Below are positions 16,909 to 25,479 of a stretch of 64,000 nt of DNA, in pieces (position 1 is the stretch's first letter; every line of letters begins with the position of its first letter). Under the pieces are notes generated by a model. It had not been told where the DNA came from. It saw only the letters and a list, made by a program, of their open reading frames with translations, and did no database searches. The DNA is taken from the NCBI RefSeq assembly GCF_042611095.1, contig NZ_JBHFPV010000001.1:1736001-1800000 (forward strand), read 5' to 3'. The position numbers and the translations under genes are program-made. The DNA is from Meishania litoralis. Lineage in GTDB: Bacteria > Bacteroidota > Bacteroidia > Flavobacteriales > Flavobacteriaceae.

Positions 16909-17745
16909 ATGAAGTATTTATTTGACAGCTCGAGCTTTGATTGTAGTAAGTTGGTCACTAAGTCGTACAGTACTTCATTTTCGATGGGCATAAAGCTTTT
17001 CTCGCCTACGATTCGCCCTGCTATTTATGCCATATACGGTTTCGTGAGGTATGCAGATGAAATCGTCGATTCTTTTCACGATTATGATCAAGAAGAGCTT
17101 TTCAATGAATTCGAACAGGAATATTACAAGTCCGTTGAACGACGTATTAGCTTAAACCCGATTTTGAACGCCTTTCAAGAGATTGTCCATAAATACGGAC
17201 TTCAACGGTATGTAGAGGATTTCATGGATCGCATGCGAATGGATCTTGACAAAAAAGATTACACCTCAAGAAAGGAGTACGAAAATTATATATATGGCTC
17301 AGCCGATGTGGTCGGCCTTATGTGCCTTCGTGTTTTTGTGAACAACGATGAAGAGAAATTTCTGAAATTGAAGGACTATGCAATGCATTTGGGTTCGGCT
17401 TTTCAAAAGGTCAATTTTTTAAGAGATTTAAAACAAGATAGTGAGGAACTTGGGCGATCTTATTTTCCTCAACTGAAAGATGGCAAATTGAACGAAAAGG
17501 CGAAGGATAAGATAATCGCGGAAATTGAAGGTGATTTCAAAGAGGCCTATAAGGGTATTGTTCTTCTTCCCTTGGAAGGAAAACTTGGTGTTTACCTGGC
17601 ATATCTTTATTATCAGCGTTTGTTAAAAAAGTTGAAGAATACAGATTGTGAAAAAATCATGAACGAAAGAGTTCGCATTTCGAACCCTTTGAAATTACTG
17701 TTGCTGACAAAGGCCGTCATAAGATTTAGGTTCAACTATATTTAA
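16909..17745 (+). CDS. crtB: Phytoene synthase CrtB
   Basis: Condenses two geranylgeranyl diphosphates to phytoene, the first committed carotenoid step. 278 residues, normal length. The first aspartate-rich motif is DEIVD (Asp50-Asp54) within YGFVRYADEIVDSF; the second is NFLRDLKQDSEELGRSYFP. Starts 2 bp after crtI and is surely co-transcribed with it; crtZ follows after 56 bp. Confidence 0.96.
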   Translation: MKYLFDSSSFDCSKLVTKSYSTSFSMGIKLFSPTIRPAIYAIYGFVRYADEIVDSFHDYDQEELFNEFEQEYYKSVERRISLNPILNAFQEIVHKYGLQRYVEDFMDRMRMDLDKKDYTSRKEYENYIYGSADVVGLMCLRVFVNNDEEKFLKLKDYAMHLGSAFQKVNFLRDLKQDSEELGRSYFPQLKDGKLNEKAKDKIIAEIEGDFKEAYKGIVLLPLEGKLGVYLAYLYYQRLLKKLKNTDCEKIMNERVRISNPLKLLLLTKAVIRFRFNYI

Positions 17746-17801
17746 CAACTTGGTTTCGGTACATTATATTTATTTTTATCATTAATGAGATTTATTGGCC
17801 A

Positions 17802-18260
17802 ATGACGATCTTACTATACATAGTGGTTACTTTGATTTCATTCTTGCTTATGGAAGTTGTGACTTGGTTGACCCATAAGTTTGTAATGCATGGGTTTTTG
17901 TGGGTACTTCATGAAGATCACCATCAACCCAGATATCAGGGTGTTTTTGAAAAGAACGATACTTTTTTTGTAATAGGGGCCATACCTAGTATTTTGCTTT
18001 TTTATTTTGGCACTTTCCCCAGTTTGAATTATTTGTTCTTTATCGGCCTTGGGATTTTTCTATATGGAGCCTGCTACTTCCTTGTACATGATGTAATCAT
18101 TCATCGAAGGTTCAAATGGTTCGATAATGTGAAGAATCCATATTTTAAGGCACTTCGCAAAGCCCACAAGGTGCATCATAAACATCTTGGCAAAGAAGAT
18201 GGGGAGTGTTTCGGTATGCTCTATGTGCCCATGAAGTACTTTAAACAGTATATTAAATAA
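17802..18260 (+). CDS. crtZ: Beta-carotene hydroxylase CrtZ
   Basis: Membrane di-iron hydroxylase that converts beta-carotene to zeaxanthin. 152 residues with four hydrophobic stretches and the full histidine set: HKFVMH (His25/30), HEDHH (His37/40/41), HDVIIHRRF and HKVHHKH. The C-terminal KEDGECFGMLYVP is typical for the family. Its stop shares one base with the ATG of the lycopene cyclase gene (TAATG), so the two last pathway steps are translationally coupled. Confidence 0.95.
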   Translation: MTILLYIVVTLISFLLMEVVTWLTHKFVMHGFLWVLHEDHHQPRYQGVFEKNDTFFVIGAIPSILLFYFGTFPSLNYLFFIGLGIFLYGACYFLVHDVIIHRRFKWFDNVKNPYFKALRKAHKVHHKHLGKEDGECFGMLYVPMKYFKQYIK

Positions 18261-18955
18261 TGCAGTCGTACACCTATTTGTTGATAGACATCGGGTGTAT
18301 TCTCGTTCCCTTCGCGGCCAGTTTTTATCCCAAACATAGATTTTTCAACGATTGGAAGCCATTTTTCATTGCCAACGGCATAGTGGGCCTTTTCTTTTTG
18401 CTTTGGGACGCTTACTTTACATCAAAGGGCATTTGGGGTTTTAATGCCGACTACCTCACAGGGCTTTATATCTTTAATCTGCCGCTTGAAGAGGTTCTAT
18501 TTTTTGTCTGCATTCCTTATGCCTGCGTGTTCACCTATTTTGCCTTAAAGTATTTGGCAGAAAAAAACCCGTTGGGCCGATATCAAAGAATCCTGACAAT
18601 TATATTGATTTTCGTGCTTTTAGGCCTGGGAGTGCTTTATTCTGATAGATGGTACACAGGTATGACCTTTCTTTTGACCGCTACATACCTTATTTTCAGA
18701 TTGATAAGAAGGACAAACCTTGCTTATCATTATCTCGCTTATTTTCTTATCCTTCCTTTTTTCTTTATTAGCAACGGTATTCTTACCGGAAGCCTTTTAG
18801 ATGCCCCTATAGTATGGTACAACGATGAAGAGATTATTGGAATACGATTGTTTACAATTCCCGTTGAAGATACAATTTATGGACTGCTGTTGATTGTATT
18901 GAACATTGACCTGTACGAATTTTTGAGAAAGAGATTTTTACTGCAGCAATCTTAG
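18260..18955 (+). CDS. Lycopene cyclase, fused CrtYc-CrtYd (CarR) type
   Basis: Integral membrane enzyme that closes beta-rings on lycopene. 231 residues with about seven hydrophobic helices in two homologous halves. Each half has the family's acidic motif: PLEE at 75-78 and PVED at 201-204. In actinobacteria the halves are separate genes (crtYc, crtYd); here they form one chain, as in archaea, some Bacteroidetes and the fungal bifunctional enzymes. Coupled to crtZ by TAATG. Its last 18 bases overlap the convergent AlkD-like gene. Confidence 0.9.
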   Translation: MQSYTYLLIDIGCILVPFAASFYPKHRFFNDWKPFFIANGIVGLFFLLWDAYFTSKGIWGFNADYLTGLYIFNLPLEEVLFFVCIPYACVFTYFALKYLAEKNPLGRYQRILTIILIFVLLGLGVLYSDRWYTGMTFLLTATYLIFRLIRRTNLAYHYLAYFLILPFFFISNGILTGSLLDAPIVWYNDEEIIGIRLFTIPVEDTIYGLLLIVLNIDLYEFLRKRFLLQQS

Positions 18956-19606
18956 GGCCTCTCTTTTACTTAAGGGTTCCAAAGGTGTTTTGGTCGCGAA
19001 GTCGCTTACCCAAGCCGGGTTTGTGCGACTATAGTCGCGTAGGGCCCAACCAATGGCCTTATTGATAAAAAATTCCTTTGAACCCAAAAGCGAATTTATT
19101 ACGCGGGCAAGAAGTTCGGTATCCATGTTATCTTTGCTCAACAACTGAAAAATTAGGCAAGAGCGTTGCAGCCAGATATTGTTCGAAGCAAGCCATTTTT
19201 CAATATAAGGGTCTCGCTGTTCGGGAAATTTCTTGAAATATTCCGAGATGAGTTTTGGTGCTATGAAATCGACGGTATCCCACCAAGAATTGGTCGTTAC
19301 CATAAACTCAAAAAGCTGTATGTCTCTTTTCTCGAACTGTTTGACGTACTTCTGCGCCAATTCTTGTGCAAAATAATGGTACTCACGTTGGGGTCTGTTC
19401 CAAAGCAGCCTTATCAAGCCATCAAGATTTTCTTTGACAGGCAAGTATTCTTTGGCTAGAAACGGTTTTTGAATCGATCTTCGAATAGGGGTCTTTATGC
19501 CATAGAACAAGAATTGGTCTCGCAAATAGGCCTTTTGTTCGGCGGCGATCTTCGAATCTGAATGGGCTTCGAACTCAACTCTGAGAACTTTGATATAATC
19601 GTTCAT
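18938..19606 (-). CDS. DNA alkylation repair protein, AlkD-like HEAT-repeat glycosylase
   Basis: 222 residues of alpha-helical HEAT-like repeats with family signatures REYHYFAQELAQKYV, TNSWWDTVDFIAPKLI, SSNxW-like NNIWLQRSCLIFQL, and FINKAIGWALRDYSRTNP. AlkD-type enzymes remove bulky or positively charged N3/N7-alkylpurines without flipping the base. The Trp-Trp-Asp segment and the KAIGWALR helix hold the residues that contact DNA and the lesion. Convergent with the crt operon (18-bp overlap). The 150 bp beyond its start (19607-19757) show no gene. Confidence 0.92.
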   Translation of the reverse strand: MNDYIKVLRVEFEAHSDSKIAAEQKAYLRDQFLFYGIKTPIRRSIQKPFLAKEYLPVKENLDGLIRLLWNRPQREYHYFAQELAQKYVKQFEKRDIQLFEFMVTTNSWWDTVDFIAPKLISEYFKKFPEQRDPYIEKWLASNNIWLQRSCLIFQLLSKDNMDTELLARVINSLLGSKEFFINKAIGWALRDYSRTNPAWVSDFATKTPLEPLSKREALRLLQ

Positions 19607-19757
19607 TTATAATTATAATTGGTTCGTTGAAAATCACAAATTAAGCACTAATCTGGTAGTTGTTTAGAGAATGTTCTAGGATTTGAAATATCCTGTAAAG
19701 TCATCTTGGCAGTGAACGTTACTACATGTTAAATCAATGAGTAATGCGAATAGATTT

Positions 19758-20345
19758 CTAATACAATATATGGTCATAGTTCGGCGGAAGCGACTTTCGT
19801 ATTTTTTCAAAATTACCATCGGCATCGAACAATATCTCGAATTGCTCATAATTTTTGTCGTTTTTTCCCGCGACCATCAATTCATATTTAATGCTGGGCA
19901 GCATCAGATTTTGAAATGCATTTTTTAAGGTGGTCTCGTTATCATTCTCCAACAATGGATATTGCTATTGCAATTTTAGAATGCGATATTTTGAGAAGGT
20001 TTTTCCAAGGTACGCGTTTAATTTGGCGAGCACATCATTAGGGATGTCTACCAGTTTTATTTCGATTTCGACATCTTCAAAGACACCGTTTTCATCAAAT
20101 TCAATGCTATATTTTAGGCGGTCTTTTTGGAATTTGGCCTCGTAGCTGACTTTGGCACTATCAATTTCCCTATAATAGCGTATGCGTTTCGCTTGCTCCA
20201 AATCGCTAGAAATAAAATCGAGCGCCACCTGTGGAAATTGTGATTTTTTGATACGATGTTCACGTTCGTACTTATTTTGGGAAAAAGCATAGGATGCACT
20301 CAATAGAAAGAAAATCAAAAAAGCGGGAAAAATTTTAGCTTTCAT
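19758..20345 (-). pseudogene. Secreted PepSY-like protein interrupted by an in-frame amber codon
   Basis: A frame starting at ATG 20345 encodes a signal peptide (MKAKIFPAFLIFFLLSASYAFSQ) and a PepSY-like repeat, then meets TAG at 19965-19967 after 126 residues. The same frame continues without shift for 68 more codons to a normal end. The junction reads ILKLQ-stop-QYPLLEND, and the second part repeats the first part's pattern (SIEFDENGVFEDVEIEI versus EILFDADGNFEKIRKSL). A single CAG to TAG change would explain it. Intact homologues of about 195 residues would be periplasmic, of unknown role. Either a young pseudogene, a truncated one-repeat protein, or amber readthrough; the first is most likely. 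Confidence 0.75.
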
Positions 20346-20401
20346 AATTTTAGATAAGGTATAACGTCAGGAATTTTGCGCATACTGGGCAAACCTATTT
20401 T

Positions 20402-20965
20402 TTAAATCTCGTTGTAACGAAAACAATTGATTTCGTGGTCGTTGACCATACCGGTAGCCTGCATGTGGGCGTAAACTACCGTACTGCCGACAAATTTAAA
20501 GCCCCTTTTCTTTAAGTCTTTACTAATTGTGTCTGAAAGTAGGGTGTTGGCTGGAGCTTCCCTATAGCTCTTCAGTTTATTCTTGATAGGCTTGCCATCG
20601 ACAAATCCCCAAATATAATTACTGAAACTTCCGAATTCTTCTTGCACCTTTAGAAATGCCCGGGCATTTGTTACCGTTGCATTGATTTTCAGCTTATTCC
20701 TAATAATGCCCGTATCTTGTAAAAGTGAATCCTTTTTGGCTTGATCGTACTCGGCAATTTTATTGTAGTCAAAATAATCGAAGGCCTTTCTGAAATTTTC
20801 GCGTTTTCGTAGAACGGTAATCCAGCTAAGTCCTGCTTGAAAAGTTTCGAGAATCAAAAACTCAAAAAGGGTTGAATCGTCTTTGACGGGTACGCCCCAT
20901 TCTTTGTCATGATAGGCCTCATAAAGGTCATCGCCCAAACACCAGCCACATCTGTTTTTTTCCAT
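20402..20965 (-). CDS. tag: DNA-3-methyladenine glycosylase I
   Basis: Base-excision enzyme that removes 3-methyladenine. 187 residues, standard length. The start MEKNRCGWC, AYHDKEWGVP and FETLTFQAGLSW-like ILETFQAGLSWITVLRKRENF are classic Tag motifs. The zinc-snap ligands are all present: Cys6, His19, His177 and Cys181. Second alkylation-repair gene within 1.5 kb of the AlkD-like gene, but separated from it by the interrupted PepSY-like gene. Same strand as the neighbours on both sides. Confidence 0.97.
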   Translation of the reverse strand: MEKNRCGWCLGDDLYEAYHDKEWGVPVKDDSTLFEFLILETFQAGLSWITVLRKRENFRKAFDYFDYNKIAEYDQAKKDSLLQDTGIIRNKLKINATVTNARAFLKVQEEFGSFSNYIWGFVDGKPIKNKLKSYREAPANTLLSDTISKDLKKRGFKFVGSTVVYAHMQATGMVNDHEINCFRYNEI

Positions 20966-20988
20966 CGGTATAAAGATAGCAAATAGAC

Positions 20989-21015
20989 AAAACGCACCCC
21001 ATGTTGGGGCGCGTT
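20989..21015 (-). terminator. Terminator of the gene at 21088-21450
   Basis: Read on the minus strand, AACGC-G/C-CCCC pairs with GGGG-GCGTT (20991-21000 against 21006-21015, one mismatch) around a 5-base loop, then TTTT. It lies 73 bases past the stop of the upstream minus-strand gene and 24 bases before the tag start. Confidence 0.65.
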
Positions 21016-21087
21016 ACTTTGTTAAATAAGGGTTTATTGATAATAATGGTTAGGGTATTTAATTTCTGGAATTCTCGGTATTGAAAG

Positions 21088-21450
21088 CTACCCCTTCATT
21101 CTTAACTCCCCATTTTGTAGTGCTTTGGATATTTCGGCCTTTACAGTTGGATAGAACCTGAAAAAATTATGTCCGTCTTTTCGCCTCAGTGTGGCATTTA
21201 GGTTGCCGTCTTTGTCCGTTTCTATTTGGGCAACGATCAATTTTTTTCCGACAAGCTCATTGAAATTTGCTATTGCACCGCGTTTGATAATGAAATTTTT
21301 TCTTGGGAAATGAATATAGCGATAGTTCGATCCGGCAGTTTGAGCGAGTACTACAATATCGCCCTCCGAGATCGTACCCTCCTTGTCCTGCGCCTTTAAG
21401 ATTGCTCCAAAACTTAAAAATAAAGTCAATACTAATGCTGCTCGTCTCAT
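21088..21450 (-). CDS. Secreted hypothetical protein
   Basis: 120 residues from ATG 21450, chosen because it begins a clean signal peptide (MRRAALVLTLFLSFGAILKAQ); the frame could extend nine codons upstream. The mature part is about 100 residues, beta-rich, with GDIVVLAQTAGSNYRYIHFPRKNFIIKRG split by loops and a KKDGHNFF-like stretch. I recognise it as a recurrent flavobacterial small periplasmic protein of unknown function. It ends in a hairpin terminator at 20989-21015 and is monocistronic. Confidence 0.72.
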   Translation of the reverse strand: MRRAALVLTLFLSFGAILKAQDKEGTISEGDIVVLAQTAGSNYRYIHFPRKNFIIKRGAIANFNELVGKKLIVAQIETDKDGNLNATLRRKDGHNFFRFYPTVKAEISKALQNGELRMKG

Positions 21451-21610
21451 AATGTTGTGTATTAGGGTTAATGTCATCTTCTTTATTCTATAATTCTATA
21501 ATCCGAAATTGATAATCTATCATCTTATATGGTGCAAATTGTATCCGTTTTATGGAATTCTCAATAAAAATGATTTGAAATGCGAATATAGCATTTTGAT
21601 TATTTAAGAA

Positions 21611-21663
21611 AGTAATACTATTGTTAATTAGTTGTTAAACTATTAATTAATGATAGTATTACT
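21611..21663 (+). promoter_or_regulatory. Perfect 11-bp inverted repeat, predicted TetR operator
   Basis: AGTAATACTAT (21611-21621) and ATAGTATTACT (21653-21663) are perfect complements 31 bases apart; the interval holds a nested TTAATTA/TTAATTA pair. The right arm ends 2 bases before a -7 element at 21666. This is the only strong palindrome in the 296-base gap between 21478 and 21773, and it precedes a TetR-family gene, so autoregulation is likely. Confidence 0.6.
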
Positions 21664-21665
21664 AT

Positions 21666-21673
21666 TATATTTG
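21666..21673 (+). promoter_or_regulatory. Predicted -7 element of the TetR-exporter operon
   Basis: TATATTTG matches TAnnTTTG. It sits directly after the inverted repeat and about 100 bases before the TetR start. The -33 position would fall inside the repeat. Confidence 0.55.
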
Positions 21674-21773
21674 TTCCAATCTTACAAGAGAAGGCAAGCT
21701 ATGGCCAAGAATTTGTTTCTTGAATTATTGGTAAAAGTTTGAACGACTTTCTTGTCTAAACAACCGCAAAAAC

Positions 21774-22460
21774 ATGGATCAATTATTGCAATCGGTAACT
21801 ATTCGTATCAATGATAAACTATACGTCAAAGACCCTGAATCATCGGAGTTGGGAAAACGAATCGTAACAGAAAGCATAGCTATGATCGTCGACATAGGCT
21901 TCGAGTCTTTCACTTTTAGAAAATTGGGTATAAAAATCGGCTCTAACGAAAGCTCGGTTTATCGCTATTTTGAGAATAAGCACAAATTGTTGCTGTACCT
22001 GACCTCATGGTATTGGGGTTGGTTGGAGTATCAACTGGTTTTCGCTACCAATAGCATAGCCGACCCATCTGAGAGGCTGAAAAGGGCTATCCAGGTGGTA
22101 ACTAGAACAATCGAAGAAGATTCGGCATTTTCACATATCAATGAGATATTGCTCAACAAAATTGTAATCAACGAGTATTCAAAATCATATTTGACCAAAG
22201 AAGTCGATGCCGAGAACAAGGATGGATATTTCGTAATCTACAAAAGATTGGTCAATAGAATAAGTGCTATGATCAAGGCCGTTAACAACGAATACGAATA
22301 CCCCTTAAGCTTGGCAAGTACGGTTTTGGAAGGTTCATTGCACCAGCATTTTTTAAAAGACCATTTTACCTCGCTGACCGATTGTCGTGAAAACGTCGAT
22401 CCGACCGAATATTTTATACAACTAGTCTTCAATACCTTAACGCTCGACAACAATGGCTAA
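21774..22460 (+). CDS. TetR family transcriptional regulator
   Basis: 228 residues. The N-terminal helix-turn-helix is at about 26-70 (IVTESIAMIVDIGFESFTFRKLG, then SNESSVYRYFENKHKLLLYL). The C-terminal ligand domain is helical with several hydrophobic faces. It is the first gene of a four-gene operon: its stop overlaps the ABC gene by 8 bp, followed by HlyD and TolC genes. By analogy with TetR-controlled pumps it probably represses the operon through the palindrome at 21611 and is released by an exported or toxic compound; the ligand is unknown. Confidence 0.92.
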   Translation: MDQLLQSVTIRINDKLYVKDPESSELGKRIVTESIAMIVDIGFESFTFRKLGIKIGSNESSVYRYFENKHKLLLYLTSWYWGWLEYQLVFATNSIADPSERLKRAIQVVTRTIEEDSAFSHINEILLNKIVINEYSKSYLTKEVDAENKDGYFVIYKRLVNRISAMIKAVNNEYEYPLSLASTVLEGSLHQHFLKDHFTSLTDCRENVDPTEYFIQLVFNTLTLDNNG

Positions 22461-24120
22461 AACCGTTATGACCGCTTGGCAACGGTTGATGGGACTACTG
22501 AAATTGGATAAAAGGGATGTATTGCAAACCTTTTACTACGCAATCTTTGCAGGCCTTGTCAATTTATCTTTGCCACTGGGCATCCAGGCTATAATCAATT
22601 TGATACAGGGCGCTGAAATCAGTACCTCATGGATCATATTGGTGGTTCTTGTAACCGGAGGTGTGGCCTTTGGGGGAATACTTCAATTGATGCAGATCCG
22701 CATCATTGAAAATTTGCAACAGAAGATTTTTACACGGGCCTCTTTCGAGTTTACCTATCGTTTCCCAAAAATTAAGATGAGCGAGCTACGAAATTACTAT
22801 CCTCCTGAGCTCGCCAATCGTTTTTTTGACATCCTTACCGTGCAAAAGGGCCTGGCAAAGATATTGGTCGATATTCCCGCAGGGGTGCTACAGATAATAT
22901 TTGGACTTTTGCTACTCTCATTTTATCATCCCTTCTTCATTGTTTACGGTATATTATTGCTGCTGCTCATATATGTTGTTTTCAGGTTCACTGCCCAAAA
23001 AGGAATGGAGACCAGTCTTGCAGAGTCGAAGAGCAAATACAAGGTAGCCCATTGGATACAAGAAGTGGCCCGTTCATTGGTCAGTTTTAAACTTTCAGGA
23101 AGAACCAGCCTTGCGGTCAATAAAAATGATACCTTGGTTACCGAGTATTTAGAGGCCCGTGAGAGCCATTTCCGTATTCTTGTGCTCCAGTTTATTCAAA
23201 TGATCGGATTCAAAGTGCTTGTCACTGCCGGACTCTTGGTCATTGGTGGACTTCTCGTCTTGAACCAGGAAATGAATATCGGGCAGTTCGTGGCAGCCGA
23301 GATTATTATTCTTCTGGTAATTACTTCGGTGGAAAAGCTGATTCGTGGTTTGGAAACCTTCTACGACTTGCTGACTTCATTGGAAAAGCTGGGTCAAGTT
23401 GTTGACAAAGACCTTGAAAATCAGGAAGGGGAAAAACCCCTTACCGAAACGACCGATATTACCATTGAGTTGGATGGTGTCTCATTGAGCGAATTAGGCA
23501 ACGGCACGAAAAAATTGGATGACGTGTCTTTGAAAGTCCATCCGAAAAGTTCGACTTTGATTACGGGGCCCAACGGTTCGGGAAAAACGACTTTGCTTCG
23601 CATGATAGCGGGTATTATAGAGCCCGAAGAAGGCAACATCTATGTGAACGATATTTCCTTGAAAGGAATAAATGCCAATCATTACCGATCGTTTTTGGGC
23701 CAATCCCTGACCGAGGAATCCCCTTTTGAAGGTACGATTTTGGAGAATATCACTTTTGGCGATGAAGCCATTTCGCAAAAGGACCTTTATTGGGCCATAG
23801 AGCATGCCGGGTTGTTGCCTTTTGTAAAGCAACAGCCCAAGGGACTTAATACGATCATATATCCCGAAGGAAAGCAAATACCGTACACGATATCGAAAAA
23901 GATAGTCTTGGCGCGCAGTATTGTGCGCAAACCTAAATTATTGATTTTGAACGACGCCCTAAATCAATTTGATGAGGTAGAAGCGACCCGTATAATGAAT
24001 TTCCTGACCGATTCTGACAAACCTTGGTCTTTGGTAGTGGTGAGCCATAACGAAAAATGGGCGGGTCTTTGCGATCGGGTCATAACGATGGAACAAGGTA
24101 AGATTGTTTCTGAAAAGTAG
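22453..24120 (+). CDS. ABC exporter (permease-ATPase fusion) with altered ATPase motifs
   Basis: 555 residues: six-helix type I exporter domain (about 20-310), no peptidase domain, then an ATPase. Walker A GPNGSGKTT (Lys378), the Q-loop LGQSLTEES and H-loop SHNEKW (His532) are intact. The signature LSGGQ is replaced by IPYTISKK (476-483), and Walker B reads LLILND (Asn500-Asp501) where DE is expected. ATP binding is therefore likely, normal hydrolysis doubtful. Together with the HlyD and TolC genes that follow it forms a tripartite exporter across both membranes. The altered motifs may be a lineage feature rather than decay, since the frame is intact and the partners are well kept. Substrate unknown. 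Confidence 0.9.
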   Translation: MAKTVMTAWQRLMGLLKLDKRDVLQTFYYAIFAGLVNLSLPLGIQAIINLIQGAEISTSWIILVVLVTGGVAFGGILQLMQIRIIENLQQKIFTRASFEFTYRFPKIKMSELRNYYPPELANRFFDILTVQKGLAKILVDIPAGVLQIIFGLLLLSFYHPFFIVYGILLLLLIYVVFRFTAQKGMETSLAESKSKYKVAHWIQEVARSLVSFKLSGRTSLAVNKNDTLVTEYLEARESHFRILVLQFIQMIGFKVLVTAGLLVIGGLLVLNQEMNIGQFVAAEIIILLVITSVEKLIRGLETFYDLLTSLEKLGQVVDKDLENQEGEKPLTETTDITIELDGVSLSELGNGTKKLDDVSLKVHPKSSTLITGPNGSGKTTLLRMIAGIIEPEEGNIYVNDISLKGINANHYRSFLGQSLTEESPFEGTILENITFGDEAISQKDLYWAIEHAGLLPFVKQQPKGLNTIIYPEGKQIPYTISKKIVLARSIVRKPKLLILNDALNQFDEVEATRIMNFLTDSDKPWSLVVVSHNEKWAGLCDRVITMEQGKIVSEK

Positions 24121-24126
24121 AAGATA

Positions 24127-25479
24127 ATGCTGAATATTTCCAATAATCCGCTGAATAAAACGGTCCACCTGACGGGTTTCAAATCCACGAGTAAGGTGTT
24201 TCACCAACGGCACTATAAGCATTTTAATCGATTTTTATTGGCCTCCGCCCTTTTTGGGTTCGTTGCTTTATTTTTGCCGTGGACCCAAAACATCAGGGCA
24301 AAAGGCTATTTGACGACATTAAAGCCCGACCAAAGGCCTCAGACCATTCAATCGCCAATACCGGGGCGTATTGAAAAATGGTATGTTCAAGAAGGTGATT
24401 TTGTACAAAAGGGAGATACGATACTTTTCATTTCAGAGATAAAGAACGAGTACTTTGACCCTAAATTGGTAGAGCGTACCGGGCAGCAGATAAAGGCCAA
24501 ATCAATGTCGGTCGAATCGTATGAAGGTAAGGTCAAGGTTCTGAACAATCAAATAAACGCTTTGGTAAATGAGCGCAGATTGAAACTCGAGCAAGCAAAG
24601 AACAAGCTGAAGCAATCGAGGTTAAAGGTACAAAGCGATAGCATTGATTTAGAGGCCGCCAAGACAAATATCTTAATCGCCGAACGACAGTTCGACCGCA
24701 CCGAGCAACTGCAAGAAGAAGGGCTCAAGGCAATGACCGATGTCGAGGAAAAACGACTGAAATTACAAGAGGCCCAAGCGAAACTGGTTTCACAAGAAAA
24801 CAAATTACTTACGGCTAGAAACGAGGTGCTCAATGCAGAAATGGAGATCAATCGTGTACAAGCGGAATATACCGATAAGATTTCCAAGGCCCAAAGCGAC
24901 ATGTATACCGCCCGATCGAACCAGTTCGATTCGGAGGCGCAGGTAACAAAATTGGAGAACGAGTATGCCAATTATTCAATGCGCAATGACCTCTATTACA
25001 TACGCTCACCTCAGACGGGGTATATCAACAAGGCACTTCAGGGAGGAATTGGCGAGACGTTCAAAGAAGGAGATCGTTTAGTAGGTATAATGCCCGCGGA
25101 TTACGATATGGCGGTCGAGACCTTTATCGAGCCTTTAGATTTGCCCTTGGTGCACGTAGGCGAGAAAGTGCGTATACAATTTGATGGTTGGCCCGCTATT
25201 GTTTTTTCCGGATGGCCAAACGTTTCATACGGAACTTATGGGGGCAAAGTGGTGGCCGTTGAGACGTTTATCAGCGATAATGGCAAATACCGTGTTCTTT
25301 TGGCGCCGGATCCAGACGACCATCCATGGCCAAAAGATATACGGGTGGGATCTGGCGCCAACACTATTGCCCTGTTGGAAGATGTACCCATTTGGTATGA
25401 GATATGGAGACAGTTGAACGGCTTTCCGCCCAACTATTATCAGCCTGAAAAAAACATGGCCAAATCGAATAAAAAATGA
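24127..25479 (+). CDS. HlyD family periplasmic adaptor
   Basis: 450 residues: a short cytosolic start, membrane helix near 36-53 (FLLASALFGFVALFLPW), a lipoyl/barrel-sandwich half (GRIEKWYVQEGDFVQKGDTILFI), a long coiled coil from about 115 to 285 rich in Gln/Glu/Lys, the second half of the sandwich (YIRSPQTGYINKALQGGIGETFKEGD) and a beta-barrel C-terminus. Such adaptors bridge the inner-membrane ABC exporter to TolC. It starts 6 bp after the ABC gene and overlaps the TolC gene by 4 bp (ATGA), so all three are made together. Confidence 0.93.
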   Translation: MLNISNNPLNKTVHLTGFKSTSKVFHQRHYKHFNRFLLASALFGFVALFLPWTQNIRAKGYLTTLKPDQRPQTIQSPIPGRIEKWYVQEGDFVQKGDTILFISEIKNEYFDPKLVERTGQQIKAKSMSVESYEGKVKVLNNQINALVNERRLKLEQAKNKLKQSRLKVQSDSIDLEAAKTNILIAERQFDRTEQLQEEGLKAMTDVEEKRLKLQEAQAKLVSQENKLLTARNEVLNAEMEINRVQAEYTDKISKAQSDMYTARSNQFDSEAQVTKLENEYANYSMRNDLYYIRSPQTGYINKALQGGIGETFKEGDRLVGIMPADYDMAVETFIEPLDLPLVHVGEKVRIQFDGWPAIVFSGWPNVSYGTYGGKVVAVETFISDNGKYRVLLAPDPDDHPWPKDIRVGSGANTIALLEDVPIWYEIWRQLNGFPPNYYQPEKNMAKSNKK

